Positions 1 through 11,862 of a stretch of 64,000 nt of DNA are shown here, one piece after another. Under the pieces are notes generated by a model. That model saw only the letters and a program-made list of their open reading frames with translations. It was not told where the DNA came from and ran no database searches. The stretch's first letter is position 1; each line of letters starts with the position of its first letter. The DNA lies in contig CM066993.1 of NCBI GenBank assembly GCA_033977485.1, positions 71,402,864 through 71,466,863 of the forward strand, read 5' to 3'. Made by a program: the position numbers and the translations under genes. Source of the stretch: Hydrangea macrophylla (lineage: Eukaryota > Streptophyta > Magnoliopsida > Cornales > Hydrangeaceae).

Positions 1-1460
1 CACATTGCACTCTTGCATTTTTCCTCTGACTGTGTCTAAAACGCAGCACTGACATTGTTCAGGTCTTGCTGTGCCAGGGCACAAGTCACCGTTGATACTG
101 TACCTTCTACGGTATATCAAAAAGAGTAAACACTTCCGTATTGTCTCTCTGACGGTATATTGGAACTCTCGTCAACGGACCCTCTTTGACTAAACCCAGC
201 CTTTGCATATAGATTCCTGTAGAACCTTTCATAGGAATGTTCATTTATCTTTTCAGATAGGACAATGTGATATAACTGCTATATGCCCTGACGGGATTAC
301 ATGCGCAGTGTAGACGCTTATGTGGCATGAGGCAGAACCTCTTTCTTATGATTCCCAAGGCAATCACTCACATATGACCACATTGAGTTGACCTGCTTAG
401 GCACCATGGTAAGGATGTCTACTCCATGTTCACAAAGATATACATCGTAAACCTTGTTTGTTGATCCTAAGATAAAGGAGTATGAAAACCTGTCAGACAG
501 TATGATCACCATCATATTTAACTAGTTTCTCCCAGAAATTCCATTTAGATATCTTAGATATAACCAGTCTATCCATCTCACCCCATATATAACCAATTTC
601 TCCCAGAAACTCTGTCCATATATCCCAGAAACATCCAAATACGACCAATTTCTCCTAGAAACTCTGTCCGACTTACCCAAATATACCTATTTTTCCAAAA
701 GCTCTGACCAAATCTCCCAGATTTCCCAAATGTACCGGTTTCTCCCAGAAACTCTGTCCAAATCCCCCAAATTACCCAAAAATCTTAGTTTCTCCCAGAA
801 ACTCCAATATACTTGTTTCTCCCAAAAACTCTGTCCGACTTACCCAAATATAACCTGTTTCTCCCGGAAACTCTGTCCAGATATCCCAGATATAACATGT
901 TCCTCCTAGAAACTCTGTCCAGATATCCCAGATATAACCTGTTTCTCCCAGAAACTTTGTCAAGAAATACCCAGAAATAACCAAATTCTCCCAGAAACTC
1001 TGTCTAGACCCTAGACAATATGGTCACCGTCACATTTACCAGTTTCTCCCAGAAATTCTATCCAAATCTCCCAAGATATCCCATATATAACCTGTTTCTC
1101 CTAGAATCTTTGTCTAAGATATAACCTGTTTCTCCCAGAAACTCTATCCCAAAAATACCCAGGAATAACCAGATTCTCTCAAAAATCTGTCCAGACCCCT
1201 CAAAATATCCTGGAAACCCCTGTTATCCATGTCTGTCAGTTCGCACGCATTGTCTCAGTCAGTTTGTACACAAGTCAGTCCACGTCTGTTAAACATCACT
1301 GTCAATGTCTGTCTAAAGTCATCACTGTCAAAATCTGATACGATCCTCTCAAATCTGTAGGGTCACTATAGATTCTCAAAGTCAGCAGCTGGGATCTTCG
1401 TCTTGGGTCAGAAGTTCAGACAATCGTTTGGTCAGAATTAGCCGAACAAGTTATTTCAAC
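1..1460 (+). other. Untranslated leader of the Tat element
   Basis: No credible reading frame precedes the gag start at 1461. The first 520 bases show no repeat structure; bases from about 525 to 1200 are a diverged minisatellite (separate entry). I see no LTR end or primer-binding site here, so the 5' LTR boundary is probably upstream of the window. Confidence 0.5.
525..1200 (+). repeat. Diverged ~42-bp minisatellite in retroelement leader
   Basis: About fifteen imperfect units built around GTTTCTCCCAGAAACTCTGT followed by a variable CCAGATATCCCAGATATAAC-like half. The clearest consecutive units start near 858, 899 and 940, giving a period of about 41-42 bp. Units elsewhere are shortened or have lost one half. 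The array lies between the presumed 5' LTR and gag. Tandem arrays in untranslated regions are known in Tat/Ogre elements, but this motif is not one I recognise. Confidence 0.8.
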
Positions 1461-3137
1461 ATGAATCAGGAAGAGTTGGAAAACAAGGTCACCGAATTGG
1501 GAGTCACCATAAGCCAGCAGTCCAACAGCCTGGCCTAAGTCTTGAGGTTTATGGAAGAATTAAAACAGCAGCAGCTGCAATATCCACCTGGGTTCCCGCC
1601 ACTACTAGGTTTCGTGCCACCTCCACCGCCAGGGTTTGTACCACCTCTTGAGAATAATGGGGAAGAAGATTGGTTTCAAGGAGTCCTACCGCCTACATAT
1701 GATAAGAAGTTCCAGGAGAAAATGGACAAAGTTGACAAGCTAGAAAGTGTATTAAGGAAAAGCAAAGGGGTTGATGACTACATGCTAGACCTGGAAGGAC
1801 TCTTCGAGCCTGTCAAATTGTAACTGCCAGAAAACTTCAAAATGCCCTCCATTGATCATTTTGATGGAACTGGAAATCCGAAAAGTCATGTAAAGCTGTG
1901 CATGAGCATCTTCCAGTCAATGGGCTGCACTCATGAGCACATTGCGATGTTGTTCCCATAAACTCTCGCCAAGTTTGCACTGTCATGGTTCCTTACCTTG
2001 GAAGCTTCCAAAACTCGGGCATGGGAAGACATCGTTCGGGTATTCATTGATCACTATTCTTACAATCAAGAGTTGGATGTCACAATCAGGGATTTGGAAA
2101 CTACTCGACAAAACAACAATGAATCCTTCACCGCTTTCTTAGGCAGATAGAGGAACAAGGTGGCCCAAATGACCCACCGACCGGTTGAAAAGGAACAAGT
2201 GAGAGTGCTAATCCAGAATCTATAGCCGCTCTACCATGAGAAACTGTTCTATCAATCCATCTCCACCTTTGAAGAGTTGTTTGAAGTTGGGTCTCGAATT
2301 GAAGATGCTATCAAGGAAGGGAAGATTAAGAAGGAAGAGCCTCCAAGTCAGTCAAAAAGGCCCAACTACTCCCGCAACCCTCCAAATGTCAATGCTCTTA
2401 GCAGTCAACCTATGGCATACCCTCCTAGGCCGTACCAACCCTCCAACCAAGCAAACTCCTCCAATCGCCCTTTCCAGAAAAAGCCTCCTTGCAATTTTGC
2501 CAAGCTAGAAATCTCGCTTTCCTCAGCCTTAGACCGCCTCCACAAAAAGGGCTACCTCCAACTCCTTCAGCCCCGAAACACCCCGCTACCACCCAATTGT
2601 GATATGTCCAAAAGATGCACCTACCACCAAGCCCCTGGCCACAACACCGATGATTGCATGCGCCTTTGCCATGATATCCAAGACCTCATTGACCAGAATA
2701 TCATCGAGCCACCTCCCAATCAGCCTCATGTCACCCAAAATCCCCTACCAAACCACCAAAATATCAGCCTCATTGAATTCGACCCCGCTACTTTCAATCC
2801 TTCTACCCTCATAGTCCCCGTAGGACTTCCTTTAGCCCGCTTTGACATCCAGGATTCTACAGAAATCCATCTGATTGAAGGGAAAGATGAAGAATGGCAG
2901 CAACAGCTAGATGATGAACGAGATTTGTTCTTCTTGGAAGAGCATGATCTATGGCTAGTAGACCACAAATGGTATGATCCTAACAAAGAAAGTGATGCCT
3001 CTGTATGGGATGAGCTAGAAAAACCATTTGTGGGAATAGATTGCGAGTGGTTCAAAGAAGATAGAACTATGGAAGGACCTACTCCTACCGAGATTGATCA
3101 TCTGACTAGGTCGTGTCATCATTATCAGCCTCCATAA
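1461..3137 (+). pseudogene. Tat-type gag, broken by in-frame stops
   Basis: Gag would package the element RNA in virus-like particles. The frame starts at the ATG at 1461 (MNQEELENKVTELG). It runs through a proline-rich stretch with repeated PPGF motifs, a retrotransposon gag region (IDHFDGTGNPKSH, then residues like SKTRAWEDIVRVF) and a knuckle-like CTYHQAPGHNTDDC near 2616-2657. The same frame continues into pol, so the ancestral product was probably one polyprotein. In-frame stops stand at 1536, 1821, 1959, 2148, 2223 and 3135, all TAA or TAG, with no frameshift in this part. The shorter open frames within it are fragments of this one reading frame, not separate genes. Confidence 0.8.
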
Positions 3138-3143
3138 CCGGTC

Positions 3144-5950
3144 ATGGAAACCATGGAGAAAGGGCCAGTCAAGGATAAGGGGAAAGGAAAAATGGACGAG
3201 GTCATCGAAGAGGACAATGAGTTGATTCAGCAATTGAAGAAGACTCAGACACATCTCTCGATGTGGGACATCATGGTAACATCTTACAGGCACAGACAAG
3301 CCGTGTTGAATGCCTTAGCTGGAATTAAGGTCCCCATTGACGCTGTACCAAAAAATATGGTGGCCTTCTTAAGTACACTCACCCCTGATCCAGTCATCAC
3401 CTTCTCCGATGAGGATTTGCCACCGGAAGGACCTGCGCATAACAAAGCTTTATACATCACCGTCGGATGCAAGGGGCAGTAGGTGCCATTCTATCTGGTT
3501 GATACAGGCTCTGCCTTAAATGTTTGTGCTCTAAGAACCGCCACTGCCTTGGGGGTCAACATCCTTGACATCACACCATCTGTGCAATCCGGGAAGGCCT
3601 ACGATAACACCAAGAGAAATGTGATGGGGACTGTTTCTCTCCAAATCCGGGTAGGGTCTTTGGTTGCCACCGAACTCTTTCAAGTCATGGATATACCTGC
3701 CTCATTCAACTTACTAATTGGGAGGCCCTGGCTGCATGTCAACAAAGCAGTATCATCTACTGTGCACCAAATGATCAAATATATTCATGAGAAAGAGGTA
3801 AAAATAATCCTTGGCAACAGTTAGGGAAATGAGGCCTTTCCAAGTTACGCTCCCATCTTTGAAATCCAAATATCTGAACTAGAAGAAGGAAAAATCAGAG
3901 GTTTCTTCATGGAAAAGAGCCACATGATTAGTGATGGAGACAGGTTCCCCGAGGTCCACCCTGCGGTGGTCAATATCGTCCGCAAAATGAACTACTTCCC
4001 TGGAATGGGATTGGGCCGACGTCAACAGGGGATCCGTGAGTTCCCTCAGATTAAAGGATAAAAAGGCACTTTCGAATTGGGGTATAAGCTCACTGAAGAA
4101 GACATCGAGCTCCAAAAGCCATGGAAGAAGAGAGTGAGGACTCTCCTACCGTACTGTAAGACCTTGAATGGGCAATTCATCAAAGAAGGGGATAACTTCC
4201 CCTATTTAGGGTTCCCTGAACCTTGGATCCACCAGACCACCGAAAAAAGGCACCCAGGGCTCGAGATCTTCGCTAACTGTAAAAGGCCCCCCTATCAAGA
4301 TCCGTTTTATCCCGAAGAAGTTGTGAAAACCCCAGAGGAAGACTGGTTGAAGTACCTGGACACTGAAGCCATCGAGAAAATGTGGGAAGAGTTCGTTGAA
4401 GAGAAGGAAAGAAAGAGGGACAAGAACCAAGATGATCGGATCAAGCCAACTGAGGAGGGTCTGAGCAACCAGGCTGTAGAGTCATCTATCTGTGTCTCCC
4501 TATCCCCTGTTCCCCCAGAGTCTGTACTTTCGATTATCGAGTCTGTACTAAAGTCGGCTGCTGTGAGCCCACCAATATCTGATGTAATCACTCTACCTGT
4601 TATGAATGAAATAAAAGACGGTTTTGCTTACTCCTCTGTGTCTAATACTTGTGAATGCACAGATCCCTCTGAGGATCTCCCAATCGAACTTAAGCAATTA
4701 ATTGAAAAACCACTTGCTTATGAAGTAATCAAAGATACTTTATCAATTAACCTAGGTGAAAAAGATAATCCACAAATTGTGCAAATTGGCTCAACGCTTA
4801 ATAAAGAAGAAAAAGAAAAATTGACTCTCTTGTTAAAGGAATTCAAAGATGTTTTTGCTTGGTCTTACGAGGACATGCCTGGGGTCGATCCTGACATCGT
4901 CCAACACCACATTCCTCTTCTCCATAATTCTAAACTCGTCAAGCAGAAACTAGGCGCATGAGGTCGGAATGGGCACTAAAGGTCAAAGAAGAAGTAGAAA
5001 AACAGTTCAAGGCAGGGTTCATCATTGTTATAAAGTATCTGGAATGGGTTGCCGACATCGTGCCAGTCCCCCAAGAAGGACAGAAAAGTTCGTGTGTGTG
5101 TGTCGACTTCCGTGATCTAAACAATGCTAGCCCAAAGGATGACTTCCCACTTCCCCACATTGATATTTTGGTAGATAACACTATAGGACATGAGCTACTG
5201 TCATTCATGGATGGTTTTTCGGGGTACAATCAGATTCTAATGGCACCAGAAGATCGGGAAAAGATGACATTTACCACACCTTGGGGGACTTACTGCTATA
5301 GGGTGATGCCTTTCGGACTCAAGAACGCTAGACTAACCTACCAAAGAGCTGCCACTACTTTGTTGCATGACATGATTCACAAGGAAGTAGAAGTGTATGT
5401 AGATGACATGATCGTGAAATCCAAGGATAGAGAAGGGCACTTGGTGGCACTGGAGAAGTTTTTTGAAAGATTGTGCAAGTACAAGATGAGATTGAATCCA
5501 AAGAAGTGCACTTTCAGTGTGACCTCTGGAAACCTCCTAGGTTTTCTCATTACACAAAGAGGGATAGAGGTCGATCCCTCCAAAATTAAGGCAATTCTAG
5601 AAATGGCACCGCTACAGAATGAGAAAGAAGTGAGAGGATTCCTTGGGAGGATCCAATTCATCAGCCGCTTTATCTCAAAGCTCACAACTACATGTGATCC
5701 CTTGTTCCGTTTACTGAGGAAAGGAGAGAAGTTCAAATGGGATAACCAATGCCAAGCCGCATTCGACAAAATAAAAGCCTACCTTCAAAATCTGCCCATT
5801 TTTATCACCCATTCCTCACAAGCCCTTACTTCTTTACCTATCTGTCTCCGAAAATGTCATGGGTTGTATGCTAGCCCAGGAAGGAGAAGAAAGCCACCCC
5901 AAAAAAGCCATATATTACCTTAGCAAGAGGATGACTGGGTATGAGCTCAA
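3144..5950 (+). pseudogene. Tat-type pol: protease, G-patch, reverse transcriptase, start of RNase H
   Basis: The protease site reads FYLVDTGSALNVC (near 3486). A G-patch-like GMGLGRRQQG lies near 4008-4040. The RT domain begins near 4958 and includes PVPQEGQK, the FRDLN block, FSGYNQI, MPFGLKNA and the catalytic YVDD at about 5395. FLGRIQFISRF marks the thumb/connection. RNase H starts (AIYYLSKRMTGYELN near 5905-5950) but is then lost. In-frame stops at 3480, 3822 and 4059 are TAG/TAA. One frameshift of one base near 4945-4958 separates the upstream frame from the RT frame, and a second near 5820 scrambles the start of RNase H. Integrase is missing. Non-functional. Confidence 0.85.
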
Positions 5951-7775
5951 TTAGCAATTTTCAGTTGGGGGTAGGATGTAGATAGATAATCACCTGTGCA
6001 CATTAGCTCGTAGCAATCTGGACCATTCTATCTGTTGCGTATGTCATACAATTTCCACTAGCAACTAAAGTAAATTATTAAAAAAAAAAAATTCACATTA
6101 AACAACTTTGCAAAATTTTCAAACAATTAAGTAAGTTTTTGAATTAAGCTGGTAGAATAATTTTGATTATTCACTTCTATTCTGTTATCAAGCAATGACA
6201 CAACCATTTTGTTCTCATCCTTTTATGAATTAAGTCACGCGTTTTTCTAGTTTCTCTAGGATGAAAGCATATGTTGATCATTCTTGTATCCAAATTATTT
6301 GCACGTATTAATAGCTATGCAGAAAACTTAAAATAAGAGTTAATACGACTTTTGTGCTTTAAAGAATGAAGTAGTGAAAACTAGTTACCCTCAGTGAGCT
6401 TTTGAATCCAATCTTCAATTCTGAGGGAATTATCACATTAAAATTCGAATTGTTTTTCTTGAATATACCGATTAAATTTGTTAAATAGTCTCGAATTCTC
6501 TCATTTTGGCTTCTTAGTAGAGGAGAACGTTCAGGATTTACCAACTAAACTCAATGAACATTGACATGTAAAGATTAAGAAGTTGGGAAAATGATTTAAG
6601 CCATCGTATTTGCTCCTTACCTTCTCCATTTACCTATATCGACATCTCTGAATATGTGTTGTTCTTAACCCCACGCCTAATAAATAATGCCGAATCCATT
6701 ATGAAATTCTAAATCCCTATTTTCATACCTTGACCTCCATATACCCCATTCCACACTCAATGTGATTAAATTGTTGAAGTATGAGGAGGGAATAGTGGTG
6801 AGAAGGGCTATCTATATATATAAAAAAAAATGATGAAAAAAATGAAAAATGATGATATGTATACGTATGGAGAGAATGGTTGGAATAAAGTGAAGAAATT
6901 ACTGAACTCAGCCACATGCTAAAAAAGTGCAACTTCTTACCCCTCTAATTTCTACCCTATTAAACAAAAAACCAAAAAAGTCAAAGCCTTAATGATTCTC
7001 AACAACTTAGTTTAAACATGAAAGTGTAATTTGAGTAATCCACGGTATTTCGTTTGTCTAGTAAGTAGTATTCCGTTAGTGAGACTATACACTCTAAATG
7101 TTCATCTTTTATAGAGTCGAGTATGAAAGCATTAGTATCCGAAAAGTCATTCCTATCAAAGCTTTCATACCATGTGTGATCATTATTAGCCAAGTTCTGT
7201 GAGATGTTCATTTTTGAGTGTAATAACTATGTGCGACTTGAGTTGAAGCTACAAGTTCTGAGAGTGTGATTGTCTAAACAACTCTAAATAAAGTTGATGT
7301 ATAGCTGTTAATTTCACACACACACGGATACATGGATGTAATGAATATGTTATTTTTATCTTGGTGACATGAGGAGCATGTGTATTTCTTTCATGGTTGG
7401 AGTGAGGATGATATGTTTTGTAAGAGCTAAATCAATAGTTGAATAAAAAGGGAATGTTTAAAAGATATTCTATATCTTTTTGAGCTATAAAATCAAAGAA
7501 TTTTGTGGGTACATTCACTGCAAACCCTCACGAGACAACACTCGTCCACTAGGGGGAACCTAGGGGTTTAACGGCTTGTTGCATTTGCTAAATGCAACTG
7601 CGATTCCTGCGAAAGTGAGTTAGATAGTTTTCTTTCTTGCTATTTTAGTTTAGCTAATCTGGATTTAGTTATTTTGGTTTTTCTGTTACAATTATAGTGT
7701 AGCTTGTTTTTATTTTCGCTCTATTGATAGGGACTAGCAACTCGCTAGTTGGGGGTTGTGACAAGTGGGGGTATT
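5951..7775 (+). other. Non-coding 3' region of the Tat element with polypurine-like tract
   Basis: No conserved coding sequence is visible. The segment is AT-rich and ends with a G-rich stretch (GGGACTAGCAACTCGCTAGT, then AGTGGGGGTATT at about 7764-7775) directly before the LTR start. Such a stretch would prime plus-strand synthesis. Tat elements often have a long 3' untranslated region of this kind. Part of the missing integrase was presumably deleted somewhere near 5950-6100; the junction is not obvious. Confidence 0.55.
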
Positions 7776-8010
7776 TGTAAAATACAACCGCGCTAAAAGA
7801 AGAAAATGTATTAATTTAGTTTACAATTCCTTTATTTATCTTCAATTTGAATTACAACACCAGTTTGTGCACAATTTGATTAATCTATAATAAGTTGTGT
7901 GTTTTAGCTGTAATTTGTGCAGACTACAGTTGCTGTGTGAAGAATTGAAAGATAAAGATAAAAGGAAATGCTGAATTCTAATGAAGACAATTAAAAGCTG
8001 AAATACAAAC

Positions 8011-8724
8011 CTCGATCGATTGAAGATTATTGGATCGATCGATGGTTCGATCGATCGAGAGAGTTCAAGCGCTCGAAGACTCCAGAAGTTCGATCGATCG
8101 AAGTATGTTCGATCGATCGAACATGGCTTTTATCAGAATATGCGCGCATGCAGCAGAAGCGGGTTTTTAACCCTAGCATTAGGTCTTAAGTATATATACT
8201 TGTATTATGTACCTCCAGGAGGAGGCCCCCATTACTTTTATCAGTTTTTAGAGAGAGAGATAGAGAGGTTTCATGTTTTTGTAGGTTTTGAAGGTTGAAT
8301 ATTGCTTTGGGATTGGTTTTTCTAGTTTAATACAAGTTTTCAGTCCCAGGTTACCTTATTCATTTTTTGCACTTAGTTTATAGAAGTTCAATCTGCTATT
8401 CAGTAACCTTGCATGTTAGACATAGTTATACAACTAGTGTTTATAGTTTGCATGATTAAAACACAACCAAACAAAACTTTAATGGACTTCTACGTTAAAA
8501 ACACATTTGTGACACTCCAGACCATGTCTGAGTAGTCCCCAGGTTGGGAAATCACGATGAAACCATGATCTCAGGCCTCTGCCATGCAGCAGATTAATTT
8601 CTGTGTTCGATCGATCGAAGTAGTTCGATCGATCGAACTGGAGACATTGTCGAGCGATTGAAAAAAGTTTGATCGATCGAGAGATGAAGATATTCGATCG
8701 ATCGAAAGCGCGTCGATCGATCGA
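8011..8724 (+). repeat. Clusters of TCGATCGA palindromes in the Tat LTR
   Basis: Two clusters (about 8011-8121 and 8606-8724) contain many copies of the self-complementary CGATCGATCG, often as TTCGATCGATCGAA, with degenerate versions between them. Spacing is irregular, so this is neither a simple microsatellite nor a tandem array. The same motif recurs in the unrelated LTR at 11026-13254. Confidence 0.85.
8191..8198 (+). promoter_or_regulatory. Candidate TATA box of the Tat LTR
   Basis: TATATATA lies about 415 bases into the LTR, a plausible place for the U3/R border. This is motif evidence only. Confidence 0.4.
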
Positions 8725-9389
8725 ACTCTCAGATTCTTGAGGACATTCTATGCAGTATTCCTAGACTTTCTGTTTTACTGATTTGTTATCAAATTGTCCC
8801 AAAACGCTCAATTTGTCAAAACAGTCCGTAAACTTTAAGTCTTGAGGCATTTTTCTTCAATATATTTTGCAAACCACCCTCAATGCTAATATCATTGTAG
8901 GTGAGAGTCGAAACTATTGTTTTAAACCGCTTTTGTGTATTTCAAACTCCATTGTGATGATATAGTTCCGGTCATGAAAGGACTATAGATTCTTTATCCT
9001 AAGAGAAATACAGAATACTGTAGAGAGTGTGCTCCATTGAGCTTCAACGTAATTGCATGGTAGATGGCTAGGTCGCGGTGAATTCGAGTAATCCCAACAT
9101 TCCTTTTTAATTAAGAAAAATACATTTTAAATTATTGCTTTAGTTAATTAGTTAGTAATTAGTTAATCTAGTTTAATTGCTTTACTTTTAGTAGTTGTTA
9201 AACTGTGGAACTTTGTGTTCTGCATTCCTTTAAAATATTGATTTTTATTTTCCTTTTTTTGAGATTAATCTAAGTTTTTAGTTTAACACCTTCCCTGTGG
9301 GATCGACTTAGACTTATCCAGTATTACTTGCACGATCACCTACACTTGGGTGTTGCACAAGAGCGCACAACTATTTAGTCGTGCCACAG

Positions 9390-10963
9390 ACGTTTTGAGT
9401 CGTAAACCTCGACTAGTGATCGCTGCATTATTAATTCTAGAATGGAAAGCATTGAAAGTTTTAGCTGAATTCGAGCTTCAACCAGTGGAACCAATGGAAG
9501 GACTACATTTTGGATGTCTTATGGTACAACCAACTTTGATTAGCCGTATCATAGAAGCTCAACAGACAACGGAAGATTTGAAGTTATGGTTCGCCAAGAT
9601 GTCAACGAAAGAACCAGAGATTTGGAGCATTGGTACAAACGGAGCCTTATGATGTAAAGGTAGACCTTGTGTACCTGACAAAGAAAATCTCCAGAACGAA
9701 ATATTAGATGAAGCACATAAGTCATGGATGACTATTCATCTTGGAGGTACGAAGATGTACAAGGATTTAAAGAGGAATTTCTGGTGGGAAGGAATGAAAC
9801 GAGAAGTAGCTGAGTATGTATCTCAGTGTCTTACTTCTAAACAAGTGAAGGCAGAACATCAGAAGCCACCCGGACTTCTACAGCCGTTACCGATTCCCCA
9901 ATGGAAATGGAAACATATTACCATGGATTTCGTGGTAGGATTGCCGAAGTCATAGCAGAACCACGACGCCATTTGGGTAATTGTGGATCGACTTACAAAA
10001 ACGGTATATATTATCGCCTATAGTATGTCGTATCCAGTAGAACATTTGAGCCGGATGTATCTACAGCACATAGTACGGTTAAACGGTGTACCTATTTCTA
10101 TAATGTCAAATCGAGATTCGCGCTTTTCAGCAGAATTTTGGAAGAGTCTTCAAACAGTAATGGGAACAACATTGAACTTGAGTTCAGCCTTTCATCCGCA
10201 GACTGATGGAGAGACTGAACGAGTTAATCAAGTGATGGAGGACATGCTACGCGCTTGCGTTATCGACTTTGAGGGTTCTTGGGAGACACACCTACCGTTG
10301 ATCAAGTTCGCCTACAACAACAGCTACTATACGAGTATAGGGATGGCGCCGTTTAAAGCTCTATACAGAAGACCTTGCTGATCACCGATATACTGGGCCG
10401 AAGTCAGAGATACTCAACTTCTTGGGCTAGAGGTGGTACGAGAAACCAGCTAGAAGATTCAGATTGTACGTGAGAAGATGAAGACAGCTCAGACCAGACA
10501 CAAGAGTTATGCTGACAAATGACGCAAAGATTTAGAGTTTGCCGTTGGAGATCACTTGCTACTCAAGGTTTCAACTGTTCGAGGCATCGTCAGATTTGGA
10601 CAGAAGAGAGACAAGTTATCGCCACGATTTATCGAACCACTCGAGATTCTAGAACGTATTGGAAAGGTTGCTTATCGCCTTGCATTGCCGCCGAAGATGT
10701 CAGGAGTGCACAATATTTTTCACATCAGTATGCTGAGGAAGTGTGCCCATAACCCAATGCACGAGATCAACTTTGAAGATATTAAAGTTAATGATAACGT
10801 TACGTTCAACGAATGACCGGTTCGCATTTTAGACCGTGGAATCAAGAAGCTCAGATATAAAGAGATTTCATTAGTCAAGATCCAGTGGAAGCACCATGAT
10901 GAAGGAGAAGCTTCGTGGGAGCTAGAGTCAGAGATGCGAGAGAAGTTTTCGTTTTTGTTTTAG
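9390..10963 (+). pseudogene. Chromovirus pol 3' part: RNase H end, integrase, chromodomain
   Basis: One reading frame runs from about 9390 (TDVLSRK, matching VADALSR of the intact relative) to the natural stop at 10961. Integrase landmarks are the zinc-binding region around 9720-9850 (second Cys pair damaged: CLTSKQVK for CLTCQQVK), [23 protein letters not shown] and [15 protein letters not shown]. The tail SGVHNIFHISMLRK is followed by a chromodomain-like KIQWKHHDEGEASWE. Premature stops occur at 9650 (TGA), 9953 (TAG), 10379 (TGA), 10451 (TAG), 10520 (TGA) and 10814 (TGA); there is no frameshift. Non-functional. Confidence 0.9.
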
Positions 10964-11099
10964 ACCTTGTTTGTTTTTGATTTCGAGGACGAAATCCTTA
11001 ATGAGTGGTGGATGATGTAATACCCTGTATTTTCAACAATTATTTATGCAGAGAGACTCCATATATTTTCCTTTGTTCATACATGAAATTTCACTTTCA

Positions 11100-11862
11100 A
11101 CTGATCGAGCTTCGAATGAGCGATCGAGCATTTCAAAGTTCAAGCAATCGAACCTTGTTCAATCGATCGAAACCTTACCAATTTGAATTTATGACGTGGT
11201 CCCCACTTCAATCGATCAAACCCCTTTTCAATTGATCAAACCTGACCGATCTGCTCTCAAGCGATCGAACTTAATTCGATCGATCGAACTTGTAATCATT
11301 ATAATACTAGGTTTCACGCAAACAATGCCACCTGCACCCATATCCCCTCTATATATACTTTGTGCTCGTGTGTGGGAGTGTTCAGAATACTTGAGAGTTT
11401 GAGAGAGAGAGTTGATACTTGTTATATATATACCTCCACATATATCCATATATATACACACACATCTATATATATGTAGTCAGAGAGAGGGAGAAAGAGA
11501 ACCAAAAGAAAAAGAAGAAGAGGGAGACAGAAAAAGAAGGCAGAGAGAAGCAGAGACAGAGAGAGAGAGAGAAGAAGAAGAAGTCATTGAAGCTCAAAGC
11601 TCAAGATTGACGTTGCCAAGCGCACCCTTAGAACGTTCAGTGAGTCTTTACTCACTTGGTCTCATTTTTATAATATTTTTACAAGTTTTTGGTATGTTTA
11701 TACGTATTAAACACATCCTTAAGATGTTTATACATGCTGTCTATGAATCTCCTAGAGAAGACAATTCTCGAGCGATTGAACTGAGTTCAATCGATCGAAG
11801 AGACTTCGATCACTTGAACAACATTCTCCTCAATCGATCGAAATGCTTTCAATCGATCGAAC
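11100..11862 (+). repeat. TCGATCGA palindrome clusters in the chromovirus LTR
   Basis: Clusters at about 11100-11300 and 11768-11862 contain TCGATCGA, often with TTCAATCGATCGAA or TTCGATCGATCGAA context, and decayed versions. The motif is the same as in the Tat LTR at 8011-8724. Confidence 0.8.
11350..11357 (+). promoter_or_regulatory. Candidate TATA box of the decayed chromovirus LTR
   Basis: TATATATA preceded by CCCCTC lies 324 bases into the LTR. A purine-rich GAGAGA leader follows, as in the other chromovirus-like LTRs here. Confidence 0.4.

Larger units (their letters stand above)
1..9357 (+). mobile_element. Decayed Tat-lineage Ty3/Gypsy LTR retrotransposon, 5' end outside window
   Basis: The order is leader with minisatellite (to 1460), gag (from 1461), aspartic protease, G-patch motif, reverse transcriptase, start of RNase H (to about 5950), a long non-coding 3' region, a polypurine-like stretch and a 3' LTR (7776-9357). 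The RT motifs CVDFRDLNNASPKDDFPLP and YVDDMIVKSK, and the G-patch between protease and RT, are typical of plant Tat/Ogre/Retand elements (family knowledge). No integrase reading frame is visible after RNase H, so the internal region has been deleted as well as mutated. The 5' LTR and primer site must lie before position 1. The copy is clearly non-autonomous now. The lineage call is an inference from motifs; the LTR end is supported by TG/CA termini. Confidence 0.75.
7776..9357 (+). repeat. 3' LTR of the Tat element
   Basis: It starts TGTAAAATACAACC after a polypurine-like tract and ends ...GGGTGTTGCA, so TG and CA termini bound about 1.58 kb. A TATA-like stretch lies at 8191. The closing segment (CCTTCCCTGTGGGATCGACT near 9288) resembles the 3' end of many plant Gypsy LTRs. 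No second LTR copy is in the window, so both boundaries are inferred from termini alone. Confidence 0.6.

Noticed and set aside
8011..8724. Repeated palindromes as a CRISPR-like array
   Set aside because: Spacing is irregular, spacers are not of equal size, and the locus is an LTR in a plant nuclear genome.
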